A DNA stretch of 64,000 nt from Trichostrongylus colubriformis (GCA_963978905.1 OZ022257.1:36423919-36487918); one strand, 5' to 3'; positions 33,291 to 46,100 are shown, numbered from the stretch's first letter. Translations and numbers: made by a program. The notes: generated by a model not told the origin, from the letters alone.

Positions 33291-36200
33291 ACCTGGGCTT
33301 AAGGTAGAGCCTCCATCGAGAATCCTCGACAGGAAAGTCGCATTTGGTCTGCTGGAAGGGGAAATCGTAATCGTTGGGGATTGACGGAATTTCTCAGGCT
33401 GGACAGAAAGCAGCCCGAAAAGAAAACAATGTGAGACACAAATTTTCGAAGATAAGTGTCTAAGACGATATTGTAGAGAGGAGAGCGCATGGACATCGCA
33501 AAAGAGACTGTGGACAAAAGTGTCAAGCTTCTGCAACCGATCGTGCATAACTTGTGCCGTGGTGCGAGGTAGATATTTGATGACTTGTTCACAGTTCACA
33601 ATTCCAAGGCGACCATGGTAATAGTGTACTTTTCAACCTAATGGATTGTCAATGGAAACCTCATGCATGGCGCGATTTACAACGAAACCAGCCAACGCCA
33701 GTAGCCCCCACGTTGGTCCGCTGGCACCGATAGCATGGACAAAGCGGCCTCGGAAGTTCATCGATCAGCCGTGTAGAACGGTATGTATCGGCGGGTAGCA
33801 GCGTGGATGAGTACTCAAAAAAATCTGGGATGAAAACGGAAAATTAGCTTATATGGGCTTCTTTCACATCTTACTGCTATTGGAAGCACGTAAACTGGTA
33901 CTAGCGAGCCACTATGCGGACCGAAAAAGCGTTTGTATTCACTGAGAGTAAGAGTGAAATTCTCATGCATGGCACATACCGCAGCGAGGTCAGCAGAGGC
34001 AATCACCCTCCCGTTGGTACTCTGAGAACAAACGATATGTAATGGAGGCTTTATAAGCACAGTGGATCATTTTTTGAGGAGGGGTGGAAAGCTTGACCCT
34101 TCGACGAAAAAACCCTCGATTAACTTTCTTCTCCATGGCTTCTTCCATTTTGAAAGTATGCTATGGTTCAAGTAGTCATAAGAAAGCGGCAACCTCGCGA
34201 ATCCCGCACCAAGACTTCTCTCTTATGAGGACGATTTTGAAGGAAGTCATGTCTTAATGCAATCTGGTGGGCAATAAATCACATGTATGCAAAGGAAGAG
34301 ATTCAAAAGAGAGGTCTGTACATAGAGTGCAGTCGTTGTGTAATGAATGCCACAATAAAAACCCCTACTACAACCACCAGAATTTGCACTAACGACGAGA
34401 GTGATGCAAAACCATCAACGGCGATGTTCAACTATCATAATTCAGGGACTACTATAACGTCTGCAAGCATAGCCATGAAACAATCACCAATTACATCCAT
34501 CTGACGCATCTGCAATTTGGCATCGTTGCTATTTCCCATCATATTCGGGAGAAATTTACATATGGCCCCTGTGCTGTGGTCATGAAAATTGCCGTCCACC
34601 AAGATGGTACTAGCTCATCGTTATGAATATATTGGGTTGCTCACAAAGATGAGGACCACTATGAAGATGGGTAGCGTTCTCGCACTATACTATCGTCAGA
34701 ATCTGGCAGGATTGAAACATTCTGAAAAATTACATATTTGGGAGCTGTTCCACACCGTAAGGTCACCCAAAAGCAGAAGCTTCACCTTGACTGATTAGGT
34801 CCACCTATCGTGAGCTACTAACAATGTACCTTAGGGGCACAGCTTGCGTATTATTAATATAGTTCCATCCGCAAGTGGATGGGCCCTTCCACAGTGATAA
34901 AGCGTGTGCCATCAGCATGGCGAAAGGTGAGTACTAAACACGTACAGAACCCGTAAATGAGATGGTGGCCACCGTCCCAAGATGGTCCACACCCATCTTA
35001 CGATTTACCAGCAGGTCAGCAGTGGTGTATACTTGTGCAAAGGACAGATATTGACTGCGATAGCAAACAATATGTAGAAAAAAGTTGTAGAGTTCGAAAG
35101 GTAGCACAGTTACGAAAAACCAGTGCCGTTGCTCATCAATTGTTATGCCAGCTAGTCATATGCTAGTTTTTGATGGTTCCATTAAAAAACCTGACAAGCA
35201 CTTGAGGGCTTACTCTGCTTATAACCGACTCCTTGTTTCATGTGTTGTGATTTAATTCAATGGCATCAAAGTAAAATGCCATTGGATTATGCGAGGCAAA
35301 CATCAGCCGGCCCACGCATTCACCAGTCATTGTTCCTCATCCAGTTTGACCTAATGCCAAGGCTCTTTCCTTTTCTACTCTTTTCTTCTAGTGGACCAGT
35401 TTAAAAGATAGCCATGTAATTCGTACCACTAAAGCAGCTTCAGGTGCTAAACTTTTTCATTACCTCTACCTCATATCTGTTCTGGAACTCGCCAACACCT
35501 CCCTGATGTCAATTACGATTCACATGCCAGCTGAGGAACCGACGTTGTAATGCGCGCTTATTTTTTTAGACGCGTGGTTGGGCTGTGAGAGGGAATCTCA
35601 TACGATTAGATTAAATTCAAAATAACCCCGCATGATGAGTTCAGTGCGCGATTGACAACAAATATGATTCATCTTCTGTTTTGAGTCTATGGCAGTCGGC
35701 GTATATTTTTAATAACGAGTGTTCTAATATTTTACATACAACTCTCCATATCATTTTTTCATCCACTACAAATACGGCCGTGCAATTAATCAGTCAAATA
35801 CACGATGATCCCATTTTCAATCCACGATACAGCCAGTATCCTAGTCTTTTGAAAGACTACTCTTCTTTTTTTATTGGATTGCACTTGCTTAACGGGAAAT
35901 TCCGAACCCATTAACATCAGTCACAATATCCTAATTTTTGAAGGGTTATGGTGAGTGGGAGCGGCACATCAACGGTGCGTGATTACAACCGATAACGATT
36001 GCTGAATAAAAAAAAGGACTTTTCTGAAAATATTACTTTTTATTCCGACTACAAACCAACTGTTTTCTCTATGTCTATGTGGAAATGAGATTTCTCATGT
36101 CTGATCTGAATCTAATTGTAAGGCTTCTCAACATATTAAGTAGATTACTTCGCTTCGAAGTTAGCGGAAAGAAGTTGAGTTTCTGTAACGTGCGCTATTA

Positions 36201-36757
36201 CCTGACTATTCTTTACAAATACTATTTCCACGGTTTCTTCTTATGCCAAAGTTCCTTACTGATATACCAGCTTTGGTGCTCACAACATTGCGTGCGTCAC
36301 AGGAAGAGTGCAAAACGAATCCATATAAAATCACCATTAGCGATCGAAGACTAAGTCTATGTATTTTGCGTTAGAACATTGTTACATTATGTGATGCGCG
36401 CAGTATTGTGCGATAGCAAAACTGGCTCTTAATCTGGGAAGACAAGAGAAAATTCATCGTACAAACCGATCGAAATAAGCCAATGAGAAATATCTGAGTT
36501 CTGCGTCCATTTGTTCATTCTCCTCATGAACTCATTTCCATAGAGCACACTTCATCGCTATCTAAACGTTCCTGCCATTGTTAAGACTCTGTGGAAACGA
36601 GTATCAGCTGCGTAAATTTTTTTGTCTTATTTTATTATGGAGCCTTGTGTTGATCTACTAGTTCTATTGTATGTCTTTGAGTGGGGATTACACCATATGC
36701 ACCAGTAGAGGGGATGGGGTCGTACGCCAGATTAGCGGAAGTAGTAAGGTGATGAGC
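33291..36757. other. No feature seen
   Basis: AT-rich DNA with short ORFs only. The ORFs at 34283, 35681 and 36079 have no splice-site support and no recognised motif. Confidence 0.4.
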
Positions 36758-36840
36758 TCAGGGAGTCGGAAGCGAAAATGTATTGTGAGCTTGATTTTCG
36801 GTGCCGTTATGGTTTGAACTTGTGGACAATTTTCCTCTCC

Positions 36841-37926
36841 TTAACAGACCCAGTGGCTGATCACTGCTCCAATCCCGTACTCCGATGCATCGGCCGCAAT
36901 AACGATCTCCTTTGTGGGATCGTAGTGGGTGAGCAGGAGGTCCGAGGCAAGCACATCCTTGGCGCGTTGGAAGGCTTCTTGGCACTCGGCGGACCATTCG
37001 AACGGTGTGTTCTTCTTCAGAAGGATGTCCAACGGTGCACGCAGTTGTCGCATCTCGCTGACGAAGTGACCGTAATAGTTGAGCATTCCCAAGAACGATC
37101 GTACTTGCGTGATGTCCTTGGGGTGTGGCATCTTGCGGATGCCCTCGATCTTGGCAGGATCGGGTCGGCGTCCGGTGGAATCGATGATATGTCCTAGGTA
37201 TCGGAGTTGAGGCATCAAGAAATTACATTTTTCGATCCGGACGCGGAAGCCGTAGTCGGATATCCTTTTGAAGAGGGCTTCCAAGTTGGCGACGTGCTCC
37301 TCGATAGTGCGGCCGGTGACGATGACGTCGTCGAGGTACGCTGCGCAACCTCTGAGTCCGGAAATCATGGAATCAATGATTTGCTGAAAGATGCCTGGTG
37401 CAGATTTGACGCCAAATGGGAGGCGATTGTAGCGGAGTAATCCTCTGTGCGTGTTGATGGTGAGTAGCTCCTTCGCCTCCTCGTCGACCTCGATCTGTAG
37501 ATAAGCGTCGGCGAAGTCAATCTGCGTGAATGTCGTGCCGCCGTTCAGCTTGGTAAAAATGTCGTCCGGAGTGGGCAGCGGATGCTGATGTAACATCAGG
37601 GCGTCGTTCAGTCCAGTAGAAAAGTCCGCACAGAGGCGTATGGTTCCATTTGTCTTCTTGACGACGACGACAGGTGCTGCCCAGGCGGAGTAATCGACTT
37701 GAGAAAGTACTCCTTCTGCAAGCAAGCGGTCGATCTCTTCATCCAAGGCTGCTGTATAAGCGTACGGCACGGGGCGCTTCTTTTTGAAGACAGGATGAGC
37801 ATTGGGTTTCAGCTGCAGTGTCGCTTTGGTCTTTGAGCATCGTCCGAGTCCTGTCTTGAATACCTCGGCATGGGTGACCTTCAGTTTAGCGACAATCTCT
37901 TCTCGGCAGGTTGCAGCGGGATCTCA
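36841..37926 (-). pseudogene. Ty3/gypsy reverse transcriptase and partial RNase H
   Basis: The frame is open from about 37926 (a non-ATG start; it would be reached from gag-pro by frameshift or stop suppression). It carries the PVFKKKRPVPYA motif preceding RT, the fingers block (PVVVVKKTNGTIRLCADFS), TQIDFADAYLQIEVDE, LPFGVKSAPGIFQQ and the catalytic YLDDVIVTG. The connection domain follows (RSFLGMLNYYGHFV). RNase H begins with its first catalytic Asp in AADASEYGIGAVISH and is cut off within a few residues by TAG/TAA. The YxDD and upstream Asp residues are intact. Copies polymerase RNA into DNA in the particle; here it lacks integrase and cannot move alone. Confidence 0.92.
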
Positions 37927-37952
37927 AGTATAGTTACGTTGGCGATATACTT

Positions 37953-39206
37953 CTACAGTGGTTTCACCAGCTCTGGAATTTGCTGGATCCATTCCCAGCC
38001 GAAGATGTCGAGGTCTTCGGTGACGTAGCAATGTCCTCGTCCATCATGGCGTATTCCATCAGAGCTCTTCAATGTGAAGTCGACCATAGTACGCCCGATC
38101 GTCGGTATCCTTGTCCCGTTGGCAGCGTTGACGATGGCGTTGTACTTCTTTAGCTGGGGCCTTCCGAGTTTCTTCCAGCTCGACTTCGAGATTAGCGTGA
38201 TCATTGCGCCAGTGTCGAGCAACAAGTTCAGGGGACGTCCATTGACTTCCACTTCTAAATGCGGTTGGGCGTCCTTACGTAGTGCGGCTTCAATGCTCTT
38301 GATCTGGTAGCTCCTAGCACCGTGACGTCTGGTCCGTGGGCGCGACGGTGACCTTGATTCCTGATTTCCAGATCGTGACGTGTGGGGAAGCGCATCGTTC
38401 TCTTCCTTGGTCTTCCACTTCTTGGGCTTAAAGTTTCTTCTTTTCCTCCTTTTGGCGACATAATTGATCGTAGCACTGGAAGCAGCGGCGTTTTCCATCA
38501 TCCTTGCGTCTTCTTTGTAGGATTTTATGAGCTGGCACTCGGCTGTGAGGTCTTTGATCGAGATCTTATCGTCTTGATCCAGCTTCCTCATAAGGCGCGT
38601 TCTGTAGTCGGCGAACTCGGCACCCTGGAATCCTGCGACGTAGACGAGGCATTGTAGACCATCGAAGTCGATAGAGTCGAACTTCGCATCAGAACAGCGC
38701 GTCCGCACGAGTGTCTCGTAACTATCGAAGTCCTGGTGGTCGTACTGGATTTTCAGGCATTCGAACCGACGGCGAAATAGTGTTTTGGCTGAGCCAAACA
38801 GTCGATCCATCGTTGCCAGGGCCTCGTCCCATGTCAAGTCAGAAGGAATCTTGGGCGCAATTGATCCACAGAATAGTTGATGACAATCTTCGTCCAAACG
38901 GCTGACCAGTAACCTGGTCTTCTCCTTGTCGCTGAGTTCTGTGCAGTTGTTATCGAAGACGTCTTTGTACCGCTTGTACCAGCTGTCGAACGTCCTTCCA
39001 TTTTCTTGGTCGAAACTGAATTTGTCGATGCGACGGCACAGCGAGTCGAATATGGTGTGTTTCGTCGTAGCTGGGCTCGATCCGGACATACGTGCCTCCA
39101 TTTTCTCGAGCGTTCGAAGGAATGAGTCGGACGTTTCCTTCTGCTGCCGTTGCATCAGCTCGAGTTGGTACTGCATAATGACGAGAATCTCCGCGAGTCG
39201 GTCCAT
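37953..39206 (-). CDS. Ty3/gypsy Gag-protease polyprotein, 417 residues
   Basis: One open frame from ATG 39206 to TAG 37953. Residues 1-45 or so are Gln/Met-rich. The capsid-like part follows (FDSWYKRYKDVFDNN, LLVSRLDEDCHQLF, LFGSAKTLFRRRFECLK). A Lys/Arg stretch (KRRKRRNFKPKKWKTK) sits where nucleocapsid is expected, but no CCHC knuckle is in frame; a remnant (GNQGHRRAHGPDV) reads in another frame, suggesting compensating shifts. The retropepsin active site is LLLDTGAMITLIS, with Asp at about residue 331. The TAG is followed by RT in a different frame. The ATG is only about 25 bp from the LTR. Confidence 0.88.
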   Translation of the reverse strand: MDRLAEILVIMQYQLELMQRQQKETSDSFLRTLEKMEARMSGSSPATTKHTIFDSLCRRIDKFSFDQENGRTFDSWYKRYKDVFDNNCTELSDKEKTRLLVSRLDEDCHQLFCGSIAPKIPSDLTWDEALATMDRLFGSAKTLFRRRFECLKIQYDHQDFDSYETLVRTRCSDAKFDSIDFDGLQCLVYVAGFQGAEFADYRTRLMRKLDQDDKISIKDLTAECQLIKSYKEDARMMENAAASSATINYVAKRRKRRNFKPKKWKTKEENDALPHTSRSGNQESRSPSRPRTRRHGARSYQIKSIEAALRKDAQPHLEVEVNGRPLNLLLDTGAMITLISKSSWKKLGRPQLKKYNAIVNAANGTRIPTIGRTMVDFTLKSSDGIRHDGRGHCYVTEDLDIFGWEWIQQIPELVKPL

Positions 39207-39211
39207 GAGTC

Positions 39212-39229
39212 CTGGGATCCTGATCGCCA
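39212..39229 (-). other. Primer-binding site
   Basis: Directly inside the LTR end (two bases after ...ACA), the minus strand reads TGGCGATCAGGATCCCAG. It starts with TGG, as needed to pair with a tRNA CCA end. I cannot name the tRNA. Confidence 0.7.
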
Positions 39230-39231
39230 GT

Positions 39232-39442
39232 TGTTACGTCCACGGCGAGGTAGAAGATTTATTCAGAACAGAAGACAATAAACTGAACATAACGAATCAA
39301 CAAGACATTATATACCCCCTTAGGGTCAAAGTATCATTAGGCGCCAATCCCGGGATCGGGATGTAATCCCGCCAGTGTCAAAGTGTCATCAGGCACGAGA
39401 CCAAAGGTCGGGGCGCCTTGGCGCCTGAAATAGTCAATACCT
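39232..39442 (-). repeat. Solitary 5' LTR with TATA box and poly(A) signal
   Basis: On the minus strand the LTR ends ...GGACGTAACA at 39232. It contains GTATATAATG (39306-39315) as TATA box and AATAAA (39258-39263) about 50 bp later. The outer end at about 39442 (plus strand ...cctaca) is a guess, because no second LTR exists for comparison. Inside, two related units ('gggtcaaagtatcattaggcgcc' type) are repeated. Confidence 0.7.
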
Positions 39443-39930
39443 ACAGTATCCAGCAAGCAGAATAAATGAGATGTTATGACTTGGAACAGTCGTACAAATT
39501 GAAAAAGCTCCAAAAAATTATTTATACACTTGCTAATATCGAAATGTCCGTGATCATATTTTCCATAAAAAGATAGGCAGGAACAAGCAGTTTGTTCGAA
39601 TTTTGGTATTGTTGACATCCCGCTCTGTTGACAAACCGATATCCTCTCACTGCAATCTTTGCTCAACGTGAGACAGTGTTAACCAAGTAACCTCTGGCAT
39701 AAATCGAATAGACTGAAGGAAGCTGTCATTAAGCTTCCATTGTTCCCCGAACCACTCATTTTGCTTCTTCCCTTTAGAACCGGAGAACCGAACTTTGCAT
39801 TCCCAACAGAGATATCGCTGATGAGGTACAGAGTATTATAAATTTACGACTTGCGGCATTCATAATTGCGAGTAGTTACTTTTAAGTGAAGCTCTTTGAC
39901 CTGCCAATGTCAGTCTCCACAACACTTGTT

Positions 39931-39993
39931 TCTAAAAATATCCGCCACTCAAATGCATCCGCTCTAAAAATATCCGCCACTCAAATGCAGGAC
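39931..39993. repeat. 32-bp tandem duplication
   Basis: 'tctaaaaatatccgccactc' plus 'aaatgca' occurs at 39931 and again at 39963, head to tail. It lies about 140 bp upstream of the first exon of the next gene. The rest of 39443-40126 holds nothing I can name. Confidence 0.85.
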
Positions 39994-40116
39994 TAGTTTT
40001 TCTTCTTTTCTTTGAAACCGAAAACGGCTCGGGTGTAGAGCCATAAGCTTATATCGACGACCTCATTTGCTATTCGATGGCTCGTGAAAATTTCTGTGAA
40101 AAGTGGGCAATGATCC

Positions 40117-40135
40117 GTGCTCTCAGGTGTCAATG
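40117..40135 (+). promoter_or_regulatory. Probable trans-splice acceptor and start codon
   Basis: cgtgctctcag ends at 40126, and six bases later comes ATG (40133-40135). The arrangement fits spliced-leader addition to the first exon. Confidence 0.5.
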
Positions 40136-43100
40136 GTGTACGATGCGAGTCTGGGCTACGATCCGGACGAATGGGAAGAATGCCCAGTCAAGGAGCATGT
40201 CATGGTATTCTCGTTCTTCACGAGGCTTCTTCTCAGCACAATTGCTGTCGCATTTGTTGTTTTCTTCTACCACTTGGTAGACAACAATAATAATAAGGAG
40301 AAGAACAAGAAAAAGGTAATGCAGTAATTCTTAAATGCTTCATGTACAAAATTTGCTCCACAGGTCATTTCTTTCCATTTTACTGTTTGGAATTACTTTT
40401 GCCTTCCTTTTTTAAATTTTTCTTGGATGTTTTCTTTGCAAGAATTTTTCTTCTGATTTTGCTCTGGTTTCTTCTCACCTACTGCTGCTGCTCCTGCTAA
40501 GGAAATATGATTGAATCGCGTGCTAGGATTTTGCACGGTGCCTTTCTGTGGGAATCTTCCCATGTATCATCTGCGCTTTTCAGAACAGGTGAAAGTCTAT
40601 TCTGTGCACTGCTGATCTAATTTTTTGCTAATCCATCACCTTTTGCCTTCTTTTTTGGAAATGAAGGATTACGTCAGCCCTTCGAAGGACTGTCTTCGAG
40701 GAAATGGATTGGAGTGATTTAAATGGTATACGAAGTATTTGGGTGCCGTTTGTATGTGCATCTACATGGGTTCAATATTTTCCTTGTGCTGGTTTTTTGC
40801 GAGGTTTTAATATACCCTCTTTGGCTCACGTTTCAGGATGATCGCTTTTTTTGGGGCTTGAGAGACTCATGCCGATTCATATTGCCCGGTCAGATATTTC
40901 ATTAGGCTAACTGAAGTTTGAGCTCAACAAGGTCATCACGCAATCATACAATGGTTCACCCACAATACCTGTCGTAAGTATTCGTTAACAACGCGGAAAA
41001 CGCGGATTCGCGTTTTTTTTTACTATAACTCGGATCGTCTCACTCAACCTTCTCAGAGTTATGCATTATTCAAATAAGTTCATTGAGCTCTACAAGAAGG
41101 TCTTTCTGTTAACTGTTTAAAGACATATCTGACGTTCTCGTATGCACAAAGTGCCAGTGTTCACTCTTTAGCAAGCCGCCAACATATGAACAACTCATAG
41201 AGATGCTCTCGCACTTGAAATTAAACAGAATTGGAGTTTTTGCTCTTTGAAGGTGATAATGATCGCTTTGGTATCAGTTTACCCTACGGTAGCCATCATC
41301 GGCGATTGGTTAAAAAACCTGTTTTTCAGGTTTCAGCGATCTTACTTCACTCTAAAAAATTTCAACTGATTTGAATGACTGTATCATAATTGATTTATAT
41401 TTAAAGCCTATACATCATGATATACTGTTCTTCTCTGTCTGACCCCTCGATCCCGTAGCAATTAGTCAGCTCACCGAGATCTCCCAGAATGGTACTGATT
41501 CTGCCTCGCACAGTGATGTGCAACTGTATCAGCCAAATTTTTTTCAACAGCGAGATCATGAGTACGTTAAGGCCTGTTCCACTGCAATTACTGACAGATT
41601 ACTTTCATAGTAAAAGGCCAGGTGTGCACTGTACACCTAAAAAACCAATATTATCAGTAAATTATCAATCACAACTGTCATGTTATTCAATTCGTGTGGT
41701 CAGTACAGCGGCAAATCACTGTAGGAGGCCGATCAACACCTATCATAGGGATCTTGAGGAGCTCACCAATTGCTACGAGATCGTCAGGGAAGGGTAAGGA
41801 AGGTAGGACGGCAAAATAAAAGGAATGGAAATTCAGTTTACTGAGATGATCTACAGACCTTGCTCATGAATCTGTTCACTATGATCGTCTGACAATAAAT
41901 ATGGTTGTCTTCCAATAAAAATTCCCTTCGAGCCTTCGAATATTGAGGGGAGGGGGGGGCTCAGTCAGTAAGATCTAGTCTCTGAACATTGAGAAGGAAA
42001 AATGAAGTGCTAGCACTAAACCACCATGCTGTTAATTTCCTTTGGTTAATACAGTGGCATATCACTGTGTGAGTCGGACCAATCTTCTTGAGAAAATCTC
42101 CGTGAGCTGACGCTACGAGATCGAGGGGTGAGCCAGTAGAACGGCAAATGGTTTGTAAACGAATGATAATTCCACTCATCATCATGATGATGATGTATGG
42201 ACTTTATATATAAACCAATTAGGATAAACCGAAACTGTTAAGATTTTCATAGATGAAGGTTTTCGATATATAAAAAGCGTGTTTTCGAGCAATCTTAGAG
42301 GATGAGCTCCATAGCAGCTGGGTGAATGATACTATAACCGCTAATATCACCATTAAAAAATAAAGCCTGAATTTTGTTTAGTTCGGATAGGATAGCAGCT
42401 TCTGAGCTATATTAGCGACAGCTTTGCCTCCCGGTGATAATCATAGGGCGCGTCGCGCGCTTAAGAGTGCCAGCTGGCAACTTGTGAATGCGAGAACGTA
42501 AAACTCAATATTCAAAAATTTGAAAATACCACCATGTAGATATAGATGAGCTGGTTTCAATAATATGTGAATTCAAGAAGAATAAGTGGAAAAAACCGAG
42601 CTATAGTAAAAAACACGAAAAAAAAACGCAGATCCGCTTCTCCATCGTTTTTTCGAAAACATACGGCGGATATTGTACTGCATCCAACAAGATCCTCGAA
42701 ACCATTGTGTCAGCGGCCCTGGCTCTGGTCGCTACTCAACCCCACTGCAGCGAGGTCACGCTTATGTGTATGAAGCCCCTTTTTGCACGGTTGGCTTAGT
42801 TTTTTGATTTTAATGCCTCGGAAAGTATCCGCGCGAAAATCGTCATCGTTATAAATTCAAACCCTACGGTCTTCCAGAGTAATCGATGCGCGTTAACTCT
42901 TCTCGCCATCTTTACGCTCCCTGCTCTTTCATACATACAGACGATCTGCTGTTTCGTTCATGTATTCTTTCCCACAATTGTTGCAAGTACTTTTAGAGAT
43001 TGCTCATATCAGGTAAACAACACAGTTGGGGGTAGCGAATTATCGATGTGTAAGTCCACTGCACACAACGCGATTCCCTAGATTGAAATGTTGCCCCAAA

Positions 43101-46100
43101 AATTCGTTGTTTGAGTAGGACCGTCACTGAGTGGTGCACTTTAGTGCTCCGTTTTTTCAGGCTCCCAACGCTCACTACTCTCAACAGAGAATTAGTTGAA
43201 TTTCACCAGATTCTGATCGGAGCAATCGCGCTCCCTTCTGCGCGAACAGGGTTGGCTGCTTTTGAATGCCAACGTCGTTTAAACTGGGCGAAATGCACAA
43301 ATTTATCGCCCTCGTACGCACCCTTGGTAAGGTATGCTGTGACTCAGTAGACAATTAAGTTGCTGTTTCTCTTCATGTTCCCAGCGCCCTTCGTTTACAA
43401 GTGCTAAACGAGTCATTACCACTGAAATCCCACTTGAGCCAGCTTCGGGACCTGAAAAGTGAGGTTGCGGATTATCACAACGCTGTCCGAGCAGTAAGAC
43501 TTCAGTGTTCCTCGAGAGCCAAAGTGAGATTCTTGGAAAGAGAACTACAGCGAAACTTGGCTTTGCTGTTTTCGCAGGCGTTTATGCCATCGGTGCTCTT
43601 AAGCGCGACGGGCTGGCTGACTGCTTCATCTTGTGACGACGGAGAGAGATTGCAGCCGCTCATAGGGGGCATTTCAAGAACAGTTCACTCTATTGCTTTG
43701 TGCTTTGCACACTTGGCTGCTGCAAGCCGCTGGCGAAATCATTTCTTCATGCAATGACGATCGTATGTAATATTATGAGGCTGTGTAATACTGTTATGTT
43801 ATAGAGGCTATGAGGCTCCTTCGGTTTTTTTATAAGGTAATCTCTGCTTGTTTATCTACGAGGGATTCCGAAGCAATGTATGGAGATATTTTTCCACCGC
43901 TTGTTTACAGAACAGAAGAAAGGCAGTTCTGATGGGTGTCCTGCGTAAATGGGTGTAGTTGAGGGCTCAAGGGTAAACGTGTTGATTTCGAACTGTTACA
44001 CATGTTCTTTTGTTATTCCTCTCCCAACATGTAATCTGAAATGGCTCCTTTTCCTCTCGAAATCTGTTATCTTTTAGCTGGCTAACCATTCGTTACCCTA
44101 TCGTTTACGACAGGACACATTGTTGTCATCTTACCTATGTGCAAAGCTGCTACTGTTGCCCATGAAGTGTTGGCTCACTTAAACATACATCTTGAAAAGC
44201 GAAGCTGTCGAGCCTTTTACAGTAAGAGAAAGTAATGGCCGTATGGAACAAATCAATATGTATGGCAAAATTTACTGCATAGTTGCATAACAATACTAGT
44301 TCCGTGCTGTTATGGATTTATTGCAGAGTTCGTATACCAACGACATCTTTGAAAGTTTCGAATAGTGCAGAAGTTCATTTGTGGAATGACATGAAAATGT
44401 ACTTAGATTACCCTTCAGCTGCGGGATAAGGAATACATACGAGGAGCTAAGGCATTGCGCCATACCCAATACGCAGAAGCTGCCAGATGAAGTTCTCATT
44501 TTGAGAGGGATGCAGCAGGAAACAGTTGTAAATCTGCTCGTCCTGCTCTCACTCAGAATGTAGCATTGAAAACCTTCATCCTGACAATCCTACCTTGACA
44601 GTGGAGTAGAGAAGTTTAGGCAAAGGGTGAATAAATAGCAGAAAACGCTCAGATAATTGGATTCCATTTGAACGCGAGAAAGGAGAACTTCTTGACCTCC
44701 GAATAGTGCAGAGACCCAGTTGTGGAACGATATCAGAAAGGCTTCGATGAATGGGAAGCCTTCAGTTTTAGGAAGATTCTGCGACATCCGACACTGTGAA
44801 AGGGCCACTAACTAGGGAAGGTATTTTACTTCCCATGGAACATTGAAATGAGACCTGGGAGGATCGATAGAGCTTCGGACGCCGATTATAACTGTGAAAA
44901 CCAAAATTGCTACCTGGCATTCTGAAGCGAGTTACGATGGCTCAAAGTTTGCCTGTGACATCTCAATGGCGAGGCGCTTCGTTATCAGCATGACTAGCGC
45001 AGTGCGAGTAGTGGCCTCCGTGGCTCAAGGTAGTGCCCCGGTTCTGCAGGCGTGAGGTCGTGGGTTTGCTTCCCGACGGTGCGGCTGCATTTTGTGTTTC
45101 ATTGTCAGTAAGTGCTTTTCTTTCACTTCTAAACGTTTCCTTGTATGATATTCGCGCAGGGGGTCGAATTACCCCTCTGTACAAATTTCCAACCGGATCC
45201 AGTTTTGGCCAAACTTCGGAAAATTTGGGGTGGCCAGGGGTTAAGTAGGAGTTTTTTGAACTTCCTTCCACAAAAAATCCTGCAAGCTGAACAAGATAAC
45301 CTAAACATACCTATCACACTTGCCCATCACACTAAACGCACGTAACAAGCGCCAAATGAGAGCATTTGCTGGGCAAGGGTCAACGACTACTCCTTTGTTA
45401 AATGGGTTGCCAGCCAATAGCCCATCAATTTTTCCGAGATTTGGTCAAATTCTTGAATTGGCTGAAAACTTGTCCCGTAGGGTAATTTGATCCCCTGAAC
45501 ACGAAAATCACACTGGTTTTGCGTGAAAACGTATGGCTCGCGCGCTATGGGCTCCCAAACATACCATGAAATGGTATTATTCTTTTTTTCAGAAAAACCT
45601 TCATAGCTTCATTCAGGTAATTGTTTGACAGATTCTGAATACAGATTTGAGATCAGCATTTATAATCGCGTACAGTGATATGTGTCTCATTGCAAATGGT
45701 CATTTCGACAAACCGTCTGATGGCAAAGTGCCTCGCCAATGAGGTGTCACAGGCAAACTTTGACCTATCGTAACTTGCTTCACAATGCCAGGTAGCAATT
45801 TTGGTTTTCACAGTTATAATCAGCGTTCGAAGCTCTATCGATCCCCCTGGGTCTCATTTCAAAGTTCCATGGGAAGTAAAATACCTTCCCTAGTAAGACC
45901 CCAATGAGTTTGCTGCGGCTGAATTTGAAGGAAGCTCTGCGCTCCTGAACTATGCTGTGATCGACGATTTCCAAAATCGTAAGAAGGGCTATAGCTGCTG
46001 CAAATACACATGACGTACCGAGAAGATCAATGGGTTACTACCTTATACGGAATAGACTGTGCTCGGAGGCTGACTACCAGAGTCTCAACTGCCATATGCA

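Larger units (their letters stand above)
36760..39442 (-). mobile_element. Truncated Ty3/gypsy LTR retrotransposon
   Basis: Minus-strand order: one LTR (39442 to 39232), primer-binding site (39229 to 39212), gag-protease ORF, then RT and the beginning of RNase H, ending near 36.84 kb. The rest of RNase H, integrase and the 3' LTR are absent. Because the open reading frames are long and largely intact, the loss looks recent relative to the LINE and mariner copies. The exact right boundary of the truncation lies somewhere between 36.75 and 36.85 kb. Confidence 0.92.
44812..45893. mobile_element. 1.08-kb DNA element with about 165-bp TIRs and TAA target duplication
   Basis: Ends CTAGGGAAGGTATTTTAC and the inverse, TIRs 44812-44977 and 45732-45893. 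'TAA' sits directly outside both ends (44809-44811, 45894-45896). A three-base TWA duplication is characteristic of PIF/Harbinger elements, but no transposase is encoded, so the class is inferred. The centre carries the tRNA-like head and dispersed body described next. Confidence 0.78.

Noticed and set aside
45008..45095. Functional tRNA gene
   Set aside because: A- and B-box-like parts exist, but the acceptor stem does not pair and the anticodon arm is irregular; better explained as a SINE head.
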